Shown here in pieces: positions 33,679 through 46,763 of a DNA stretch of 64,000 nucleotides. The position numbers and the translations under genes were made by a program. This DNA is from Microbacterium luteum (GTDB taxonomy: Bacteria > Actinomycetota > Actinomycetes > Actinomycetales > Microbacteriaceae), in contig NZ_CP063814.1 of NCBI RefSeq assembly GCF_015277875.1, forward strand, positions 186,001 to 250,000, in the 5' to 3' direction. Numbering within the stretch: position 1 is the stretch's first letter; the number at the start of each line of letters is the position of its first letter. Under the pieces are notes generated by a model. The model saw only the letters and a program-made list of their open reading frames with translations. It had not been told where the DNA came from and did not search any database.

Positions 33679-35985
33679 TCAGTCCGCCGGTTCCTCGGAT
33701 GACTCCGGTGCCTCGAGCAGGAGGAACATCGCGCCGTATGCGGGCAGCGAGACCGAGAAGCTGTGCAGATCGTCGACGGTTCCGACCGACTCGCCGCTCG
33801 CCTCGTCGATGACCTCGGCGCCCGGCGTGAGGTGGTCCGAGTGCACGGTTCCCTCGGTCGGTTCGCCGGCGAAGTTCAGCACGGTCACCTGCAACGGGGC
33901 CTCGGCCTGCGGATCACCCTCGTCGAGACGGTGCACCAGCACGAGCATCCCGGCGTGGGCGACCTGGGGGATGTCGACCTGGGTCGCGGTGGCGATGCCG
34001 TGCCGCCGGCGCAGTTCGAGCACCTCACTGAGCCGCGACGCGAAGGACTCGGGTTCGTCGAGCTGCGCGGGGAGGGGCCCGTAGAGCGAGCGGGCGCGTG
34101 GCATCCCCGCCGCCGATCCGGTCGCCTTGGGGGCCACGTCGAGCAGGTCGTGTGCGCCGCGCTCGATCCACCGGGTGTCTCCGGATGCGACGAGGTCGGC
34201 GACCTCGTCGGGCGCCACGGTGAGCATCCCGGTGAGATCCCAGCCCGACAGGGCGAACACGCCCGGCTGCCACGCGTTGTAGGCGCACAGCAGCAGGTGC
34301 GCGTCGCGGATCGTGGGCACGTCGGCTTCGGTGATGTCGTCGAGGCGCGCGAAGCCGCGCGTCGCGGCGATGAGGGAGGTCGTCGTGCACGCGATGCCGT
34401 TCTGCGTGAAGACCCGGTTGTAGTCCGCGGTGCCCGTGAGACTCTCGGTGAGCTCCGCCCGCACGAGTTCGGCGAGGTCGCCGCCGGTGATCTCGGCCCC
34501 GCGGAAGCGGTACTCATCGTCGGCGTGCCGGGTCGCCCAGTGCACCAGCTCGTAGGTGAGCTCGTCGTGGTTCTGCAGTCCGTGCACGAGCTGCACCGGC
34601 TCCACGCCGAGCTCGAGCGACGTCGTGAGCGCGAGGCGCAGGAACTCGGTCTGACCGGTGGCGAGGGCGTGGTGGTAACCGGGGCGACCGACGAAGTCGT
34701 AGGACAGGTCGGCACCCACCGCACCGGTGTCGCGGATATCCTCCATCGTCAGGTTCAGCTCTTGGAAGGTGAAGCCGCCGACCTTGCGCACCATCCCGCC
34801 GATGATGTGGTTCGCCGCGTGCGAGAGCGGATGCCCCTCCGACCACGCCGGGAGTCCCTCCGCGCTCTTCTCCACGCCGAGGAAGCCGTTGGCGTCCAGG
34901 CGCAGCGCGGTCGTCCCCAGCTCGCCGAGCGAGTGGAGGGCGTCGCCGATCACGAGGCGCATGCCGGCGAACGTGGGGTCGAGCCAGTTGATCGAGGGCT
35001 GCCCCTGCTTGAAGTAGTGCAGGTACACCCACCGCCGGGTGACGCCGTCCGGGCCGGCGACGGGTGTGGTCGCACTCCAGTTGGTCTCCTTCACGCCCGG
35101 CGTGTAGAAGATGACGCGCTGCAGGGCGCCGATGATGTACCCGCGCTCGGCGAGCTCGTGCTCGGTCGCCGGGTCGAGGTTGACGCTGTCGACGCCGTCG
35201 GGCACGTCGGGGAGGAGCCCCCAGTCCTCCGGCTGGATCTCGACCATGTGGTAGATCCCGGGGTAGTCCCTGTACCCCATCTCGGCGAGGCGGAAGTCGG
35301 CGCCCTTGCCGGTGTGACCGGGAACGATGTCGTCGATGATGCTGCCGCCGTGGCCTTCTGCCGCATCGCACAGCGCACGGAACTGGTCATCCGTTCCGAA
35401 GGTGGGGTCGATCTGCGTGCTGATGCGGTCGAAGTGACCGTCGACGCTCGGGGTGTCGACCCATCCCGCGATGCCGCCCGCGCGCTTGACCGGACCGGTG
35501 TGAATCGCCGTGATGCCGATGCGCTCGAATGCCGCCCACAGCTGCTCCTCGCCGAGGGCGGACAGGAACGACTGCCCCGGACGGGTGATGAGCGAGATCG
35601 GATACGCCGTGAACCACACGTCGGTCGCCGCGATCGCGCGGCGCGCATCCGGTCTCGCGTAGGGGTTGCGCCACATCGCCGGCTGCCCCGACACCTCGCG
35701 TGCGAGCACGTCGGCGTCATGGAGCATCGACTGGTTCACGAGCCACTCGACGTAACGAGGGTTGGTGCCGTTCGCGGTTCGCGGATCCGTCGCCCGGCGC
35801 CGCACGCCGCCGCGGCGCAGCTGGTCGCGCGGACGCAGCCGCCGCGGACGGGCCGGATAACGCTGCTCGTCGTACGTGATCTCCGGCGGGTCGACCTCGG
35901 ACTCCGCCTCGGCGAGCTCGCGCAGGCCGGGCAGATCGATGGGACCGGTGTACAGCTCCTCGGGCCGGTGCTCGTCTCGCGCCAT
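33679..35985 (-). CDS. GH13 alpha-amylase-family enzyme, maltose alpha-glucosyltransferase (TreS)-like
   Basis: 768 residues. Catalytic set of the clan: nucleophile Asp364 in LRLDANG, acid Glu409 in FQELNL, and His473-Asp474 in [12 protein letters not shown] basic N-terminal extension of about 100 residues ([20 protein letters not shown]) and a C-terminal beta domain from about 670 make it longer than ordinary TreS. Barrel loops also differ from classical TreS, so another alpha-glucan-modifying reaction is possible. Its position tail-to-tail with maltokinase favours a maltose/trehalose role. Confidence 0.72.
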   Translation of the reverse strand: MARDEHRPEELYTGPIDLPGLRELAEAESEVDPPEITYDEQRYPARPRRLRPRDQLRRGGVRRRATDPRTANGTNPRYVEWLVNQSMLHDADVLAREVSGQPAMWRNPYARPDARRAIAATDVWFTAYPISLITRPGQSFLSALGEEQLWAAFERIGITAIHTGPVKRAGGIAGWVDTPSVDGHFDRISTQIDPTFGTDDQFRALCDAAEGHGGSIIDDIVPGHTGKGADFRLAEMGYRDYPGIYHMVEIQPEDWGLLPDVPDGVDSVNLDPATEHELAERGYIIGALQRVIFYTPGVKETNWSATTPVAGPDGVTRRWVYLHYFKQGQPSINWLDPTFAGMRLVIGDALHSLGELGTTALRLDANGFLGVEKSAEGLPAWSEGHPLSHAANHIIGGMVRKVGGFTFQELNLTMEDIRDTGAVGADLSYDFVGRPGYHHALATGQTEFLRLALTTSLELGVEPVQLVHGLQNHDELTYELVHWATRHADDEYRFRGAEITGGDLAELVRAELTESLTGTADYNRVFTQNGIACTTTSLIAATRGFARLDDITEADVPTIRDAHLLLCAYNAWQPGVFALSGWDLTGMLTVAPDEVADLVASGDTRWIERGAHDLLDVAPKATGSAAGMPRARSLYGPLPAQLDEPESFASRLSEVLELRRRHGIATATQVDIPQVAHAGMLVLVHRLDEGDPQAEAPLQVTVLNFAGEPTEGTVHSDHLTPGAEVIDEASGESVGTVDDLHSFSVSLPAYGAMFLLLEAPESSEEPAD

Positions 35986-36084
35986 GTGTCCAACCTACGG
36001 AGGATCCGTCGCGGAAACGAGGAGTCGACACCCTGACGCGGACGCGGTATGGGCCGGCGCGTCGCGCGGGCACGCGCTTCTCCC

Positions 36085-36169
36085 GTTCACAACTCCTCAC
36101 GATCGACCGGATGAGGCGGTGGAGGGGGAAGGAGCGGCCACGATGACCCGGATGTGAGGAGTTGTGAAC
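36085..36169. repeat. Palindromic element family A, copy A2
   Basis: 85 bp. GTTCACAACTCCTCAC on the left and GTGAGGAGTTGTGAAC on the right are perfectly complementary (16 bp). It lies between the GH13 start and the end of the XRE-cupin gene; the centre is unlike A1. Confidence 0.9.
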
Positions 36170-36254
36170 GGCGACGGGCCGGCACGGCGCGGCGGCGAGG
36201 CGCGGTGTCAGAGCCGGAGGATGCGGGTGGGACAGCGCTGCGGGTCGTGCGGTG

Positions 36255-36839
36255 TCAGGAGCCGGCGGTGTAGATGAGCGCGACGCGGGCGGAGCCGTCG
36301 CCGCGGGACTGCCAGCGGTTGCGGAGCGCTCCCGGGTGGGCGATCGCATCCCCCTCGCTCAGTTCCCACACGCCGAGGCCTTCGATCTCGAGTGCGAGGG
36401 AGCCCTCGATGACGTAGTGCACGACCTCGCCGTCGGACTCGAACCAGTCGCCGACGCGCTCGCCGGGTCTGACCAGGTACTCCTGGAGCGATGTGACACC
36501 GGCGTGGATCACGCGGGTGTGCGCCGTGTCGGGCGCCTCGGAGACCGGCACCCAGCGCGCATCGGCGGCGCGCGAGACGTGCACGACGTCGGGGTCGGGA
36601 TCGGCCGGCAGCAGGGCCGACGGGGACATGTCCAGCGCGTTCGCGATGCGGTACAGCGTGATGAGCGAGGGCATCGTCTGCCCGCTCTCGATCTGGCTGA
36701 GGAACGGCTGGCTGATCTCGGCGGTCGTGGCCAGGGCCCGCATCGACAGCTTCCGCTCGGACCGGGCCTCGCGGATCGCGCGCCCGAGACGGTCGCCGAT
36801 CAGCTGATCGATCGAAGCGGGCTGGTCGCTGGCGGGCAC
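36255..36839 (-). CDS. XRE-family regulator with cupin domain
   Basis: 194 residues, GTG at 36839. HTH LGRAIREARSERKLSMRALA ... SQPFLSQIESGQTMPSLI at about 19-70; cupin YLVRPGERVGDWFESDGEVV ... EGDAIAHPGALRNRWQSRG at about 115-190. Closest relative in the window is 29021-29632. It starts 9 nt after the xanthine dehydrogenase stop, so it is the last gene of that operon and probably its regulator. Confidence 0.9.
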   Translation of the reverse strand: MPASDQPASIDQLIGDRLGRAIREARSERKLSMRALATTAEISQPFLSQIESGQTMPSLITLYRIANALDMSPSALLPADPDPDVVHVSRAADARWVPVSEAPDTAHTRVIHAGVTSLQEYLVRPGERVGDWFESDGEVVHYVIEGSLALEIEGLGVWELSEGDAIAHPGALRNRWQSRGDGSARVALIYTAGS

Positions 36840-36848
36840 CGCCTCACC

Positions 36849-39811
<2,963 letters not shown>

Positions 39812-39815
<4 letters not shown>

Positions 39816-40648
39816 GCGGCCTCCTCCAGCTGCGCCCGCACGCGCCGCGCCAGCTCGACGCTCACCCCGCGACGCCAGTCGGCGGCCCCCAGCGGGTCGG
39901 TGTAGTAGCCGGATGCGCCGGCGACGGCATCCGTCAGCACCTGCTCCTCGGGCAGCGTGGCGAACCGCCGTACGGTCGGCGTGGCGGTGGCGGCGGTGAC
40001 GGCGAACACGCTCGTGCCGTCGGGATCGATGCGCCCGGTGACCACGGCACCGGATCGGCCGAGCTCGGCCAGCGCGATCTTGCGCAGCGCGGCACGCGAC
40101 CGCAGGGCGGCGTCGGGGATCTCGATCGCGCGCAGCACATCGCCGCGTGCGAGCGAGTTCATGCCGTTGCCGGTGATGATCTCGGCGACCGGTTGGCGTC
40201 GCTCGCGGAGGGTGCCGGGTGCGTCCGGATCGGGCGACCAGATCACCGCGACCCCGTCGAGGGCGACGGTGAAGGCGACCATGCCGGCTGCCGCGAACGA
40301 GCGGCAGATGTTGCCGCCGACGGTGGCGGTGTTCCAGATCTTGAACGACGCGAGCAGCGCGTTGGCCGCGTCGACGGCCAGCGGCGCGGCGGTCCAGGCC
40401 GCGGGAGCCTCGCGCTCGGCCCAGCGCACGAGGCGCGCGATCGTGCAGGTGGCGCCGATGCGCAGGCCCTCGGCGGTGACCTCGAGGTCCGGCCAGCCCA
40501 TCGCCATGAGGTCGACGAAGCCGGTCGTGGCCGGCTGCGGTTCGCTCATCAGCCAGGTTCCGCCCGCGATGACGACCTCACCCTCGGCGAGGGCGAGGTC
40601 GTCCGCCGTGCGCGCGGCACGGAAGTCGCGGATGGTCGTGATGTCCAC
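39812..40648 (-). CDS. Xanthine dehydrogenase FAD-binding subunit
   Basis: 278 residues from GTG 40648 ([20 protein letters not shown]). [48 protein letters not shown] form the FAD_binding_5 fold; the CO_dehydrogenase FAD C-terminal domain follows. First gene of the operon, overlapping the fused FeS-Mo gene by 4 nt. Slightly short in the FAD-binding hairpin compared with classical XdhB. Confidence 0.88.
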
Positions 40649-40878
40649 GGGCGCCTCGGGATGTTGATCACATGAACAGGTGAGGAGAGTCAACCACCGC
40701 GGCATTACGCCGGTGTTTCGCACGCGCGACCCGCGCATCCGTGCGCGTGCTCACGGCCGTGTCGAATGCGCGAGAACTCGCCGAGTGCACGCCCTCGAGA
40801 CCGTCGCCTCCTCGTTCACTCGCCGAGAACGCGTGCACTTGCCGCACCACCGGCGCAGCCCGGGAACCCGGGCCGGCG

Positions 40879-41655
40879 TCAGAGCGCGAGCTCGGCGGCG
40901 GTGTCGAGGGCCGCCTCGATCGAGCGCATCCAGCCGTCCTTGAGCGCCTGCTTGGTGTCGCCGTAGACCGAGGCGCCGTCGACGAGGTTGCTGGATGCCG
41001 CGCACACCATGCCGGCACGCATCCCCCGCAGGCGGGCGACGACGTACATCGCCGAGGCCTCCATCTCCATGTTGAGGATGCCCATGCCGTTCAGCTCCGC
41101 GATCAGCTCCGGCGTCTCGGCGTAGAAGGCGTCGCTCGATGTGCTGATCCCAGTATACGCGCGCGTGCCGGCGGCCGTGGCGATCCGCTCCGCGTTCCGC
41201 TTCAGCGCGAGCGTCAGCTCGGCATCCGGCAGCGACGGGAAGCCGCGAGGGAGGTACGCATCGGTCGTGCCGTCCATTCGGTAGCTGCCTTCGCTCACGA
41301 GGAGGTCGCCGGGCGCGATGCCCGACTGCAGCCCCGCCGACGACCCGACGCGGATGACGCTCGTCACGCCCACGCGCGCGAGCTCCTCGACCGCGATGGC
41401 CGTGGAGGGGCATCCCATACCCGTCGAGGTCGCGGTGATGTGACGCCCCTTGTACCAGCCGGTCATGGTGCGGTGCTCCCGGTTGTGCGCGACCTCCCGC
41501 ACGTCGGTGAGGAACTCCGCGACCAGCGGCACGCGGAACGGATCGCCCGGCAGCAGGGCGACGCTCGACACCTCACCCGGTGCGATGCCGATGTGGTACT
41601 GACGGGTGTCGAGGCCGGCTTGCGACTTGTCGACGGGAGCGGGCGTGGTGGACAT
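40879..41655 (-). CDS. Nucleoside phosphorylase (uridine/purine nucleoside phosphorylase family)
   Basis: 258 residues, ATG 41655. YHIGIAPGEVSSVALLPGDP (phosphate-binding glycine/arginine start), ATSTGMGCPSTAIAVEELAR, VIRVGSSAGLQSG and NMEMEASAMYVVARLRGM are the hexameric PNP/UDP family motifs. It cleaves a nucleoside with phosphate to base plus ribose 1-phosphate in the cytosol. Lying between xanthine dehydrogenase and xdhC it most likely feeds hypoxanthine/guanine/uracil to catabolism or salvage. Confidence 0.9.
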   Translation of the reverse strand: MSTTPAPVDKSQAGLDTRQYHIGIAPGEVSSVALLPGDPFRVPLVAEFLTDVREVAHNREHRTMTGWYKGRHITATSTGMGCPSTAIAVEELARVGVTSVIRVGSSAGLQSGIAPGDLLVSEGSYRMDGTTDAYLPRGFPSLPDAELTLALKRNAERIATAAGTRAYTGISTSSDAFYAETPELIAELNGMGILNMEMEASAMYVVARLRGMRAGMVCAASSNLVDGASVYGDTKQALKDGWMRSIEAALDTAAELAL

Positions 41656-41766
41656 GGTTCTCCTTCGGGTGCAGCGTCGGATGCGCTGGTGTCCCCGCCC
41701 TGAACCGCCCGGAATCCGGTGCTCGGCCGAGAGGCCATGGTTGATAGGACCGCGTCGCGCGGCAGG

Positions 41767-42930
41767 CTAGCACGAGCGCGCCGGCGACTCCGCGCCGTTC
41801 GCGCCGTGACGCGCGCGATCGCGGGTGTCGTGCAGCGGGCCCGTCGTCTCGCGGAGGGGTGCGCCCGTGCCTCCGTGTCTGGCGGCGACGATCTCCGCCA
41901 GCGCCGCGATGGCCGTCTCGTCGGGTGAGTGTCCGCCGAGGTCGAGTCCGAGGGGCATGTGGATGCGCGCGATCGCGTCTGCGGACACCCCCCGCTCGGC
42001 GAGGAGGTGCGTGCGCCGGGCGACGGTGCGGCGTGCGCCGAGCGCTCCGACGAAGCCCACCGGCAGCGTGATGGCGGTCTGCAGCGCTGGGATGTCCAGC
42101 CGCTCGTCGTGGGTGAGGACGCACACCGCCGTGCGCAGATCGACGTCTTCCGGACCTTGGTCGGCGAGGTAATCGTGGGGAGCGGCGACGACGCGGCGTG
42201 CGGCATCCGGGAAGCGCTCCGCGGTGACGAGCACCTCCCACGCGTCGACGATCGTCACCGCGAACCCCGCGACGGTCGCGATACGGCACAGCGCCGCAGC
42301 GTGCTCGCCGGCGCCGGCGATGATGAGTCGCGGGCGCGGCGCGCGACTGAGCGCGACCATCTCCGGTGGGGTGAGCGTTTCGGATGCCGGCCGCTCACAG
42401 GCCGGGTCGGTGGAGGCGGCGTCGACGGCGGGATCCAGGCGCCGGCTCTCGCGGAGGAGGGCTGCGCGGGCGAGGTCGGCCTCGAGCGCGGCGGGGAGTC
42501 CCGAGGCGTCGTGGGACGCATACGCGCGTCCCGCGTCGGGCCCCCTGGTGATGAGGCCCACGGTGATCGCACGGTCGGCGTCCTCGCGCTCCAGCACATC
42601 GGCGACGACAGGGTCGTCGACGCCGATGGGGTAGGCGAGCACGTCGATGCGGCCACCGCACGCGAGCCCCGCTGCCGGAGCGTCGCGGTCGGACAGGCCG
42701 TATGTCGCGCGATGGGCCGATCCGGTCGCCAGCGCGAGACGGGCGAGCACGACGGCATCGGCCTCGACGCATCCGCCCGAGATCGAGCCGATCACCTCGC
42801 CCTCGACGGTGACCGCCATCGACGCCCCGACGCCGCGCGGCGCGCTGCCGGGAACTCCGATCACCGTGACGACGCCCAGGCGCTCGCCGGCGCGCAGGCG
42901 GCGGTGCGCCTCGGATCCCAAGCCCAGCAT
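41767..42930 (-). CDS. xdhC: XdhC/CoxI family molybdoenzyme maturation protein
   Basis: 387 residues. VVTVIGVPGSAPRGVGASMAV and ISGGCVEADAVV open the XdhC domain; ACGGRIDVLAYP follows; a C-terminal Rossmann domain (LIIAGAGEHAAALCRIATVAG, DLRTAVCVLTHDERLDIPAL, GALGARRTVARR) completes it. The family binds and sulfurates the molybdenum cofactor before insertion into xanthine dehydrogenase. Divergent from the MobA-like gene with only about 50 bp between. Confidence 0.9.
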   Translation of the reverse strand: MLGLGSEAHRRLRAGERLGVVTVIGVPGSAPRGVGASMAVTVEGEVIGSISGGCVEADAVVLARLALATGSAHRATYGLSDRDAPAAGLACGGRIDVLAYPIGVDDPVVADVLEREDADRAITVGLITRGPDAGRAYASHDASGLPAALEADLARAALLRESRRLDPAVDAASTDPACERPASETLTPPEMVALSRAPRPRLIIAGAGEHAAALCRIATVAGFAVTIVDAWEVLVTAERFPDAARRVVAAPHDYLADQGPEDVDLRTAVCVLTHDERLDIPALQTAITLPVGFVGALGARRTVARRTHLLAERGVSADAIARIHMPLGLDLGGHSPDETAIAALAEIVAARHGGTGAPLRETTGPLHDTRDRARHGANGAESPARSC

Positions 42931-42979
42931 GCCGTCACGCTACCCCCGTCGTGTTTCCGGCGCGCTACGCTTCCACGCC

Positions 42980-43594
42980 ATGGGAGACCGCGCCGTGCCG
43001 ATCGTCGGGCTCGTCCTCGCCGCCGGTGCCGGCACGCGATTCGGCGCTCCCAAGGGCCTGGCGCGAGACGCGGCGGGAACCCCATGGCTCGTGCGGGCGG
43101 TGCAGGCCCTGAGCCGAGGAGGGTGCGACCGCGTGCTCGTCGCGGTCGGCGCGCGAGGCGACGAGGTCGCGGGCCTCGTGCCGGCGGGGGCCGAAGTCGT
43201 GCACGTCGCCGACTGGGCGGCCGGCCTGTCGGCCACCTTGCGCGCGGGCCTTGTTGCGGCGAACGGCGCGGCGGTGGGTGGCGTGACGGCGCCCGGGGTG
43301 ACGGCGGGCGGGGTGGCGGCCGTCGTGGTGCTGCCGGTCGACGTGCCCGACGCGCCAGCAGCCGCGGTGCGTCGGGTGATCGACGCCGCGGGAACGGACG
43401 TCGCCGGCGCCCTGGTGCAGGCGTCTTACGCCGGAGCCCCGGGTCATCCGGTGCTGCTCGGCGGCCGCCACCTGGATGAGATCGCCCAGCAGGTCGCGGG
43501 CGATGACGGCGCCCGCGCCTACCTGCGAGCCCACGCCGTCACGCGCGTCGACTGCGGCGACCTCTGGTCGGGCGCCGACATCGACACCCCCTGA
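42980..43594 (+). CDS. MobA-like nucleotidyltransferase (molybdenum cofactor cytidylyltransferase type)
   Basis: 204 residues from ATG 42980. LVLAAGAGTRFGAPKGLARD is the NTP-transferase signature; VVVLPVDVPDAPA is the metal-site region and GHPVLLGGRHLDEI the C-terminal block. With xdhC beside it, the likely job is adding CMP to molybdopterin for the xanthine dehydrogenase. A Gly/Val/Thr/Ala insertion (AAVGGVTAPGVTAGGVAA) just ahead of the metal site is repetitive and unusual. Confidence 0.85.
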   Translation: MGDRAVPIVGLVLAAGAGTRFGAPKGLARDAAGTPWLVRAVQALSRGGCDRVLVAVGARGDEVAGLVPAGAEVVHVADWAAGLSATLRAGLVAANGAAVGGVTAPGVTAGGVAAVVVLPVDVPDAPAAAVRRVIDAAGTDVAGALVQASYAGAPGHPVLLGGRHLDEIAQQVAGDDGARAYLRAHAVTRVDCGDLWSGADIDTP

Positions 43595-43796
43595 CCCGCC
43601 GCCACGTCCCGCGCGGCGCTACGTCCCGCGCGACGCCGCATCCCGTATCGAGCCGCGCTGCCGTGAACAACGCAGGAGATTCCTCGGTCCAGCCGCCGGA
43701 ATGGCCCTGTGGCGGCCTTCGCGGCGCGGATCTCCGGTGTTGTTCGCCACGTGACGGCGTGCCGTCCGGCGGAGTCGGCGCGACTAGCCTGGGAGG

Positions 43797-44009
43797 GTGG
43801 AGATCCTCGCTGCCGCCGTGCTGTTCGTCAACGCCGTCTTCAACGTCGTGGTGTGGCCGCGCTTCTATCCGCGCATCGCGAATGATGCTCGCGCGACCGA
43901 CGCGAGCGGGAAGCGCACGACGTTCTATCGCGTGCACGTCGTGCTCATCACGATCGCGCTGATCCTCGCCGCGCTGTCGATCGTCGCCGGCGTGCTCGTT
44001 CTGCTCTAG
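43797..44009 (+). CDS. SCO4848-family small membrane protein
   Basis: 70 residues, GTG at 43797. Two hydrophobic segments (EILAAAVLFVNAVFNVVVWP and VHVVLITIALILAALSIVAG) flank a basic/polar loop with RFYPRIANDARA. This short protein is conserved in actinobacteria; function unknown. Confidence 0.8.
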   Translation: MEILAAAVLFVNAVFNVVVWPRFYPRIANDARATDASGKRTTFYRVHVVLITIALILAALSIVAGVLVLL

Positions 44010-44021
44010 AGCCGCCCGGAC

Positions 44022-44098
44022 ACACCCGAGACCTGGCACACGGTCCGAGACCTGGCCGCACGCACCCGGTCTCGGAAAGACAGCCCGCTCTCGGGTGT
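44022..44098. terminator. Palindrome between convergent genes (element E)
   Basis: ACACCCGAGA (44022-44031) is complementary to TCTCGGGTGT (44089-44098), with an inner GTCCGAGACC/GGTCTCGG. It fills the 95-bp gap between two convergent genes, so it may end both transcripts, or it may be another palindromic element seen once here. Confidence 0.5.
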
Positions 44099-44104
44099 CG
44101 CGGA

Positions 44105-45037
44105 TCAGCCGCCGAAAACGACGTTCAGCGGCGCCTGGCCTGCGGCGAGCCGTTCGATCTGCGTTCGCACGAGCGCAGCGATGCGCGGCGTCATCGCGGT
44201 CGTCGCGCCGCCGACGTGCGGCACGATCAAGACGCCCGGCAGCGTCCACAGCGGATGGTCTGCCGGCAGCGGCTCGGGATCGGTCACGTCGAGCGCGGCA
44301 CGGATGCGCCCGCGCGTCACGTGGTCGACGAGCGCATCGGTGTCGATCAGGGGTCCGCGTCCGACGTTGACCACGAGGGCGTCGTCGGGAAGCGCCGACA
44401 GGAAACCGTCGTCGATGATGTGGCGCGTGCTGTCGCCGCCGGGCAGCGAGGTGATGACGATGTCGGTGTGCGGCAGCAGCTCGCGCATCTCGGCGACGCC
44501 GTGCACGCGCACCCCGTCCTCGTCGCGCGCGCGCGAGGCGACGGGCATGATCTCGACCTCGAAGCCCGACAGGCGGCGGGCGATGGCCTTTCCGACGCCG
44601 CCGTAGCCGAGCACCATGACGCGCCGGTCGGCGAGGCTGGGGGCGACGAACGGCTCCCACTGACCGTGCGCCTGCGTGCGTGCGAACCGGTCGATTCCGC
44701 GCTGTGACGCAATGGCGAGTCCGACGGCCAGCTCCGCCGTCGACGTCTCGTGCACGCTCGAGGCGTTTGCGAAGCGTATGCCGTCGGGGACGAGGTCCTC
44801 GACGCCCTCGTAGCCGATCGACTGCGACTGCACGAGCGCCACATCTAGTCCGCTCAGATGCTCCAGCACCGATTTCATCGACATGTACGGCGGCACGACC
44901 ATGTCGAATCGCTGCTGCGGGGCGGGGCCGTCCATCGGCCATACGACCACCTCGACGCCTTCGGGAAGAGGTTGGATGTCGTGCGCGAGGCGCTCGGTGG
45001 GGACGCTGACGACGAGGGATGAGGTGCCGGAAGTCAC
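44105..45037 (-). CDS. D-2-hydroxyacid dehydrogenase family protein
   Basis: 310 residues. NAD fold VMVLGYGGVGKAIARRLSG, catalytic Arg in VVNVGRGPLIDT, Glu in LDVTDPEPLPADHPL and His in IVPHVGGATTAM. It reduces a 2-oxoacid or oxidises a 2-hydroxyacid; the substrate (glyoxylate, hydroxypyruvate, phosphite-like) is undecided. Divergent from the DUF1761 gene. Confidence 0.9.
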   Translation of the reverse strand: MTSGTSSLVVSVPTERLAHDIQPLPEGVEVVVWPMDGPAPQQRFDMVVPPYMSMKSVLEHLSGLDVALVQSQSIGYEGVEDLVPDGIRFANASSVHETSTAELAVGLAIASQRGIDRFARTQAHGQWEPFVAPSLADRRVMVLGYGGVGKAIARRLSGFEVEIMPVASRARDEDGVRVHGVAEMRELLPHTDIVITSLPGGDSTRHIIDDGFLSALPDDALVVNVGRGPLIDTDALVDHVTRGRIRAALDVTDPEPLPADHPLWTLPGVLIVPHVGGATTAMTPRIAALVRTQIERLAAGQAPLNVVFGG

Positions 45038-45137
45038 CTCGCCACGCTATCGCGTGCGCGCAGATCGGATGCGGTCGGCGCCGGTGGGCGATACGCTCGC
45101 GCCGAGCACACGCCGTCGGCGTGACGAGGAGGCCGAG

Positions 45138-45572
45138 ATGACCATTCCCGAGATCAACTACTGGGCCGTGTTGATCGCGACTCTGTCTTCCATGGTGGTG
45201 GGGTCGATCTGGTACACGCCGAAAGTGTTCGGTACACGGTGGGCCCGGCTGGCGAAGGTCGACATGGACCGGCCCGCCGCGACCGCGCTGTGGCCGATCA
45301 TCACGACCCTCATCGTGAGCTTCATCACCGCATGGGTGCTCGCCGGTGCCGCGACGATCGCGTGGCACTTCTACGGCGGCGGATACCTGTGGGCGACGCT
45401 GGCCACCTCGGTGATCCTCTGGGCGGGCTTCACCGCGGCGCGCTTCATCACCCACGACGCGTTCGAGGGTCGCCCGACCTCATTGACGGTGCTGAACATC
45501 GCGCACGAACTGGTCACGCTCGTCGTCATGGCGATCATCATCGGCGTCTGGCCCCCGGCCGGCACCGTCTGA
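45138..45572 (+). CDS. DUF1761 membrane protein
   Basis: 144 residues from ATG 45138 with AGGAGG upstream. Four hydrophobic segments, opening MTIPEINYWAVLIATLSSMV with WYTPKVFGTRWAR, the DUF1761 signature. Role unknown. Confidence 0.85.
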   Translation: MTIPEINYWAVLIATLSSMVVGSIWYTPKVFGTRWARLAKVDMDRPAATALWPIITTLIVSFITAWVLAGAATIAWHFYGGGYLWATLATSVILWAGFTAARFITHDAFEGRPTSLTVLNIAHELVTLVVMAIIIGVWPPAGTV

Positions 45573-45623
45573 TCCCGCTCTCCCGCCCTCCCGCGGCCCG
45601 ACGAGCCGCTTTCGCGATTCGTT

Positions 45624-45669
45624 TGTCACGCGATGTCGGCATCCCCGGCGGATGCGACATCCCGTGACA
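45624..45669. terminator. Long hairpin between DUF1761 gene and purQ (element F)
   Basis: TGTCACGCGATGTCGGCATC on the left pairs with GGATGCGACATCCCGTGACA on the right (one mismatch, one bulge). It lies between convergent genes and could end both transcripts. No T-run. Confidence 0.5.
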
Positions 45670-45729
45670 GGTGAACCGGGGAACGCGGGGCGGGGCGGGG
45701 CGGGGCGCGGGAAGGCGCCCCGGGTGACG

Positions 45730-46434
45730 TCAGGCGGCGGCGACGAGAGTCGAGACGGCCGAGGTGAAGAAGGACAGGCCGTCGACGCCGGAGCGCATCG
45801 CCGCAGCTGTGTCGGGCCCGAAGCCGGCCTCGACGGCATGTTCCGGATGCGGCATGAGACCGACGACGTTGCCGCGCTCGTTGGTGAGACCGGCGATGTC
45901 ATTGAGCGAGCCGTTGGGGTTGACGCCCAGATAGCGGAAGGCGACCAGCCCCTCTCCCTCGATGCGCGCGAGGGTGTCGGCGTCGGCCGTGTACCCGCCG
46001 TCGGCGTTCTTGAGCGGGATGACGATCTCCTGCGCCGCGGTGAACTGGGCCGTCCAGGCGGTGTCGGCGTTCTCCACGCGCAGCCGCTGATCGCGGCGGA
46101 TGAATTGCTGATGGGCGTTGCGGATGAGCCCGCCCGGCAGCAGATGCGCCTCGACGAGCATCTGGAAGCCGTTGCAGATGCCGAGGATGGGCATTCCCGC
46201 CGCGGCGGCGTCCTTCACCTCGGCCATGATCGGCGCGAGGGCGGCGATGGCTCCGGCGCGCAGGTAGTCGCCGTAGCTGAAGCCCCCGGGCAGGACGAGT
46301 GCATCGACACCGTCGAGGTCGTGCGAGCCGTGCCACAGTGCGACGGGCTCTGCGCCGGCGAGGGCGATCGCGCGTCGCGCGTCGACGTCGTCGAGGGAAC
46401 CCGGGAAGGTGATGACCCCGATGCGGGCGGTCAC
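45730..46434 (-). CDS. purQ: Phosphoribosylformylglycinamidine synthase, glutaminase subunit
   Basis: 234 residues. Class I glutamine amidotransferase: nucleophile Cys87 in LGICNGFQ, His-Glu in MPHPEHAVE, and the PurQ-specific [16 protein letters not shown] and [16 protein letters not shown]. It supplies ammonia to PurL for FGAM synthesis in purine biosynthesis. Overlaps purS by 4 nt; purL is not in the window. Confidence 0.96.
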   Translation of the reverse strand: MTARIGVITFPGSLDDVDARRAIALAGAEPVALWHGSHDLDGVDALVLPGGFSYGDYLRAGAIAALAPIMAEVKDAAAAGMPILGICNGFQMLVEAHLLPGGLIRNAHQQFIRRDQRLRVENADTAWTAQFTAAQEIVIPLKNADGGYTADADTLARIEGEGLVAFRYLGVNPNGSLNDIAGLTNERGNVVGLMPHPEHAVEAGFGPDTAAAMRSGVDGLSFFTSAVSTLVAAA

Positions 46435-46679
46435 TCGACCACCTCGATGCCCACGACGTCTTCGATCACGGAGTTCGACAGGATCTCATCGGCGATCTTG
46501 CGCGCCGAGGCGAGCACCTCGTCGGTGACCTCGCCGTCGACGGTGAGCTCGAACCGCTTGCCGATGCGGACGTCCGAGAAATCGGTGTTGCCGAGGCGCC
46601 CCAGGGCGCCGGAGACGGCCTTCCCCTGCGGGTCCAGCAGCTCGGCCTTGGGCATGACGTCGACGACGATGGTGGGCAT
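46431..46679 (-). CDS. purS: Phosphoribosylformylglycinamidine synthase subunit PurS
   Basis: 82 residues. [20 protein letters not shown] and [16 protein letters not shown] are the PurS motifs. Bridges PurQ and the small PurL in FGAM synthase. First gene of the purSQ pair. Confidence 0.95.
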   Translation of the reverse strand: MPTIVVDVMPKAELLDPQGKAVSGALGRLGNTDFSDVRIGKRFELTVDGEVTDEVLASARKIADEILSNSVIEDVVGIEVVE

Positions 46680-46763
46680 ACGAGGCTCCGGATGTCGCGG
46701 GCAGGGATCGCGACCATCCTATCTGCGCGGGCCGCGTCTCCGAGCCCGGCGATGGCAAGGAGA

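Noticed and set aside
44022..45669. Elements E and F as additional mobile palindrome families
   Set aside because: Each occurs once here and sits between convergent genes, where a bidirectional terminator is the simpler reading.
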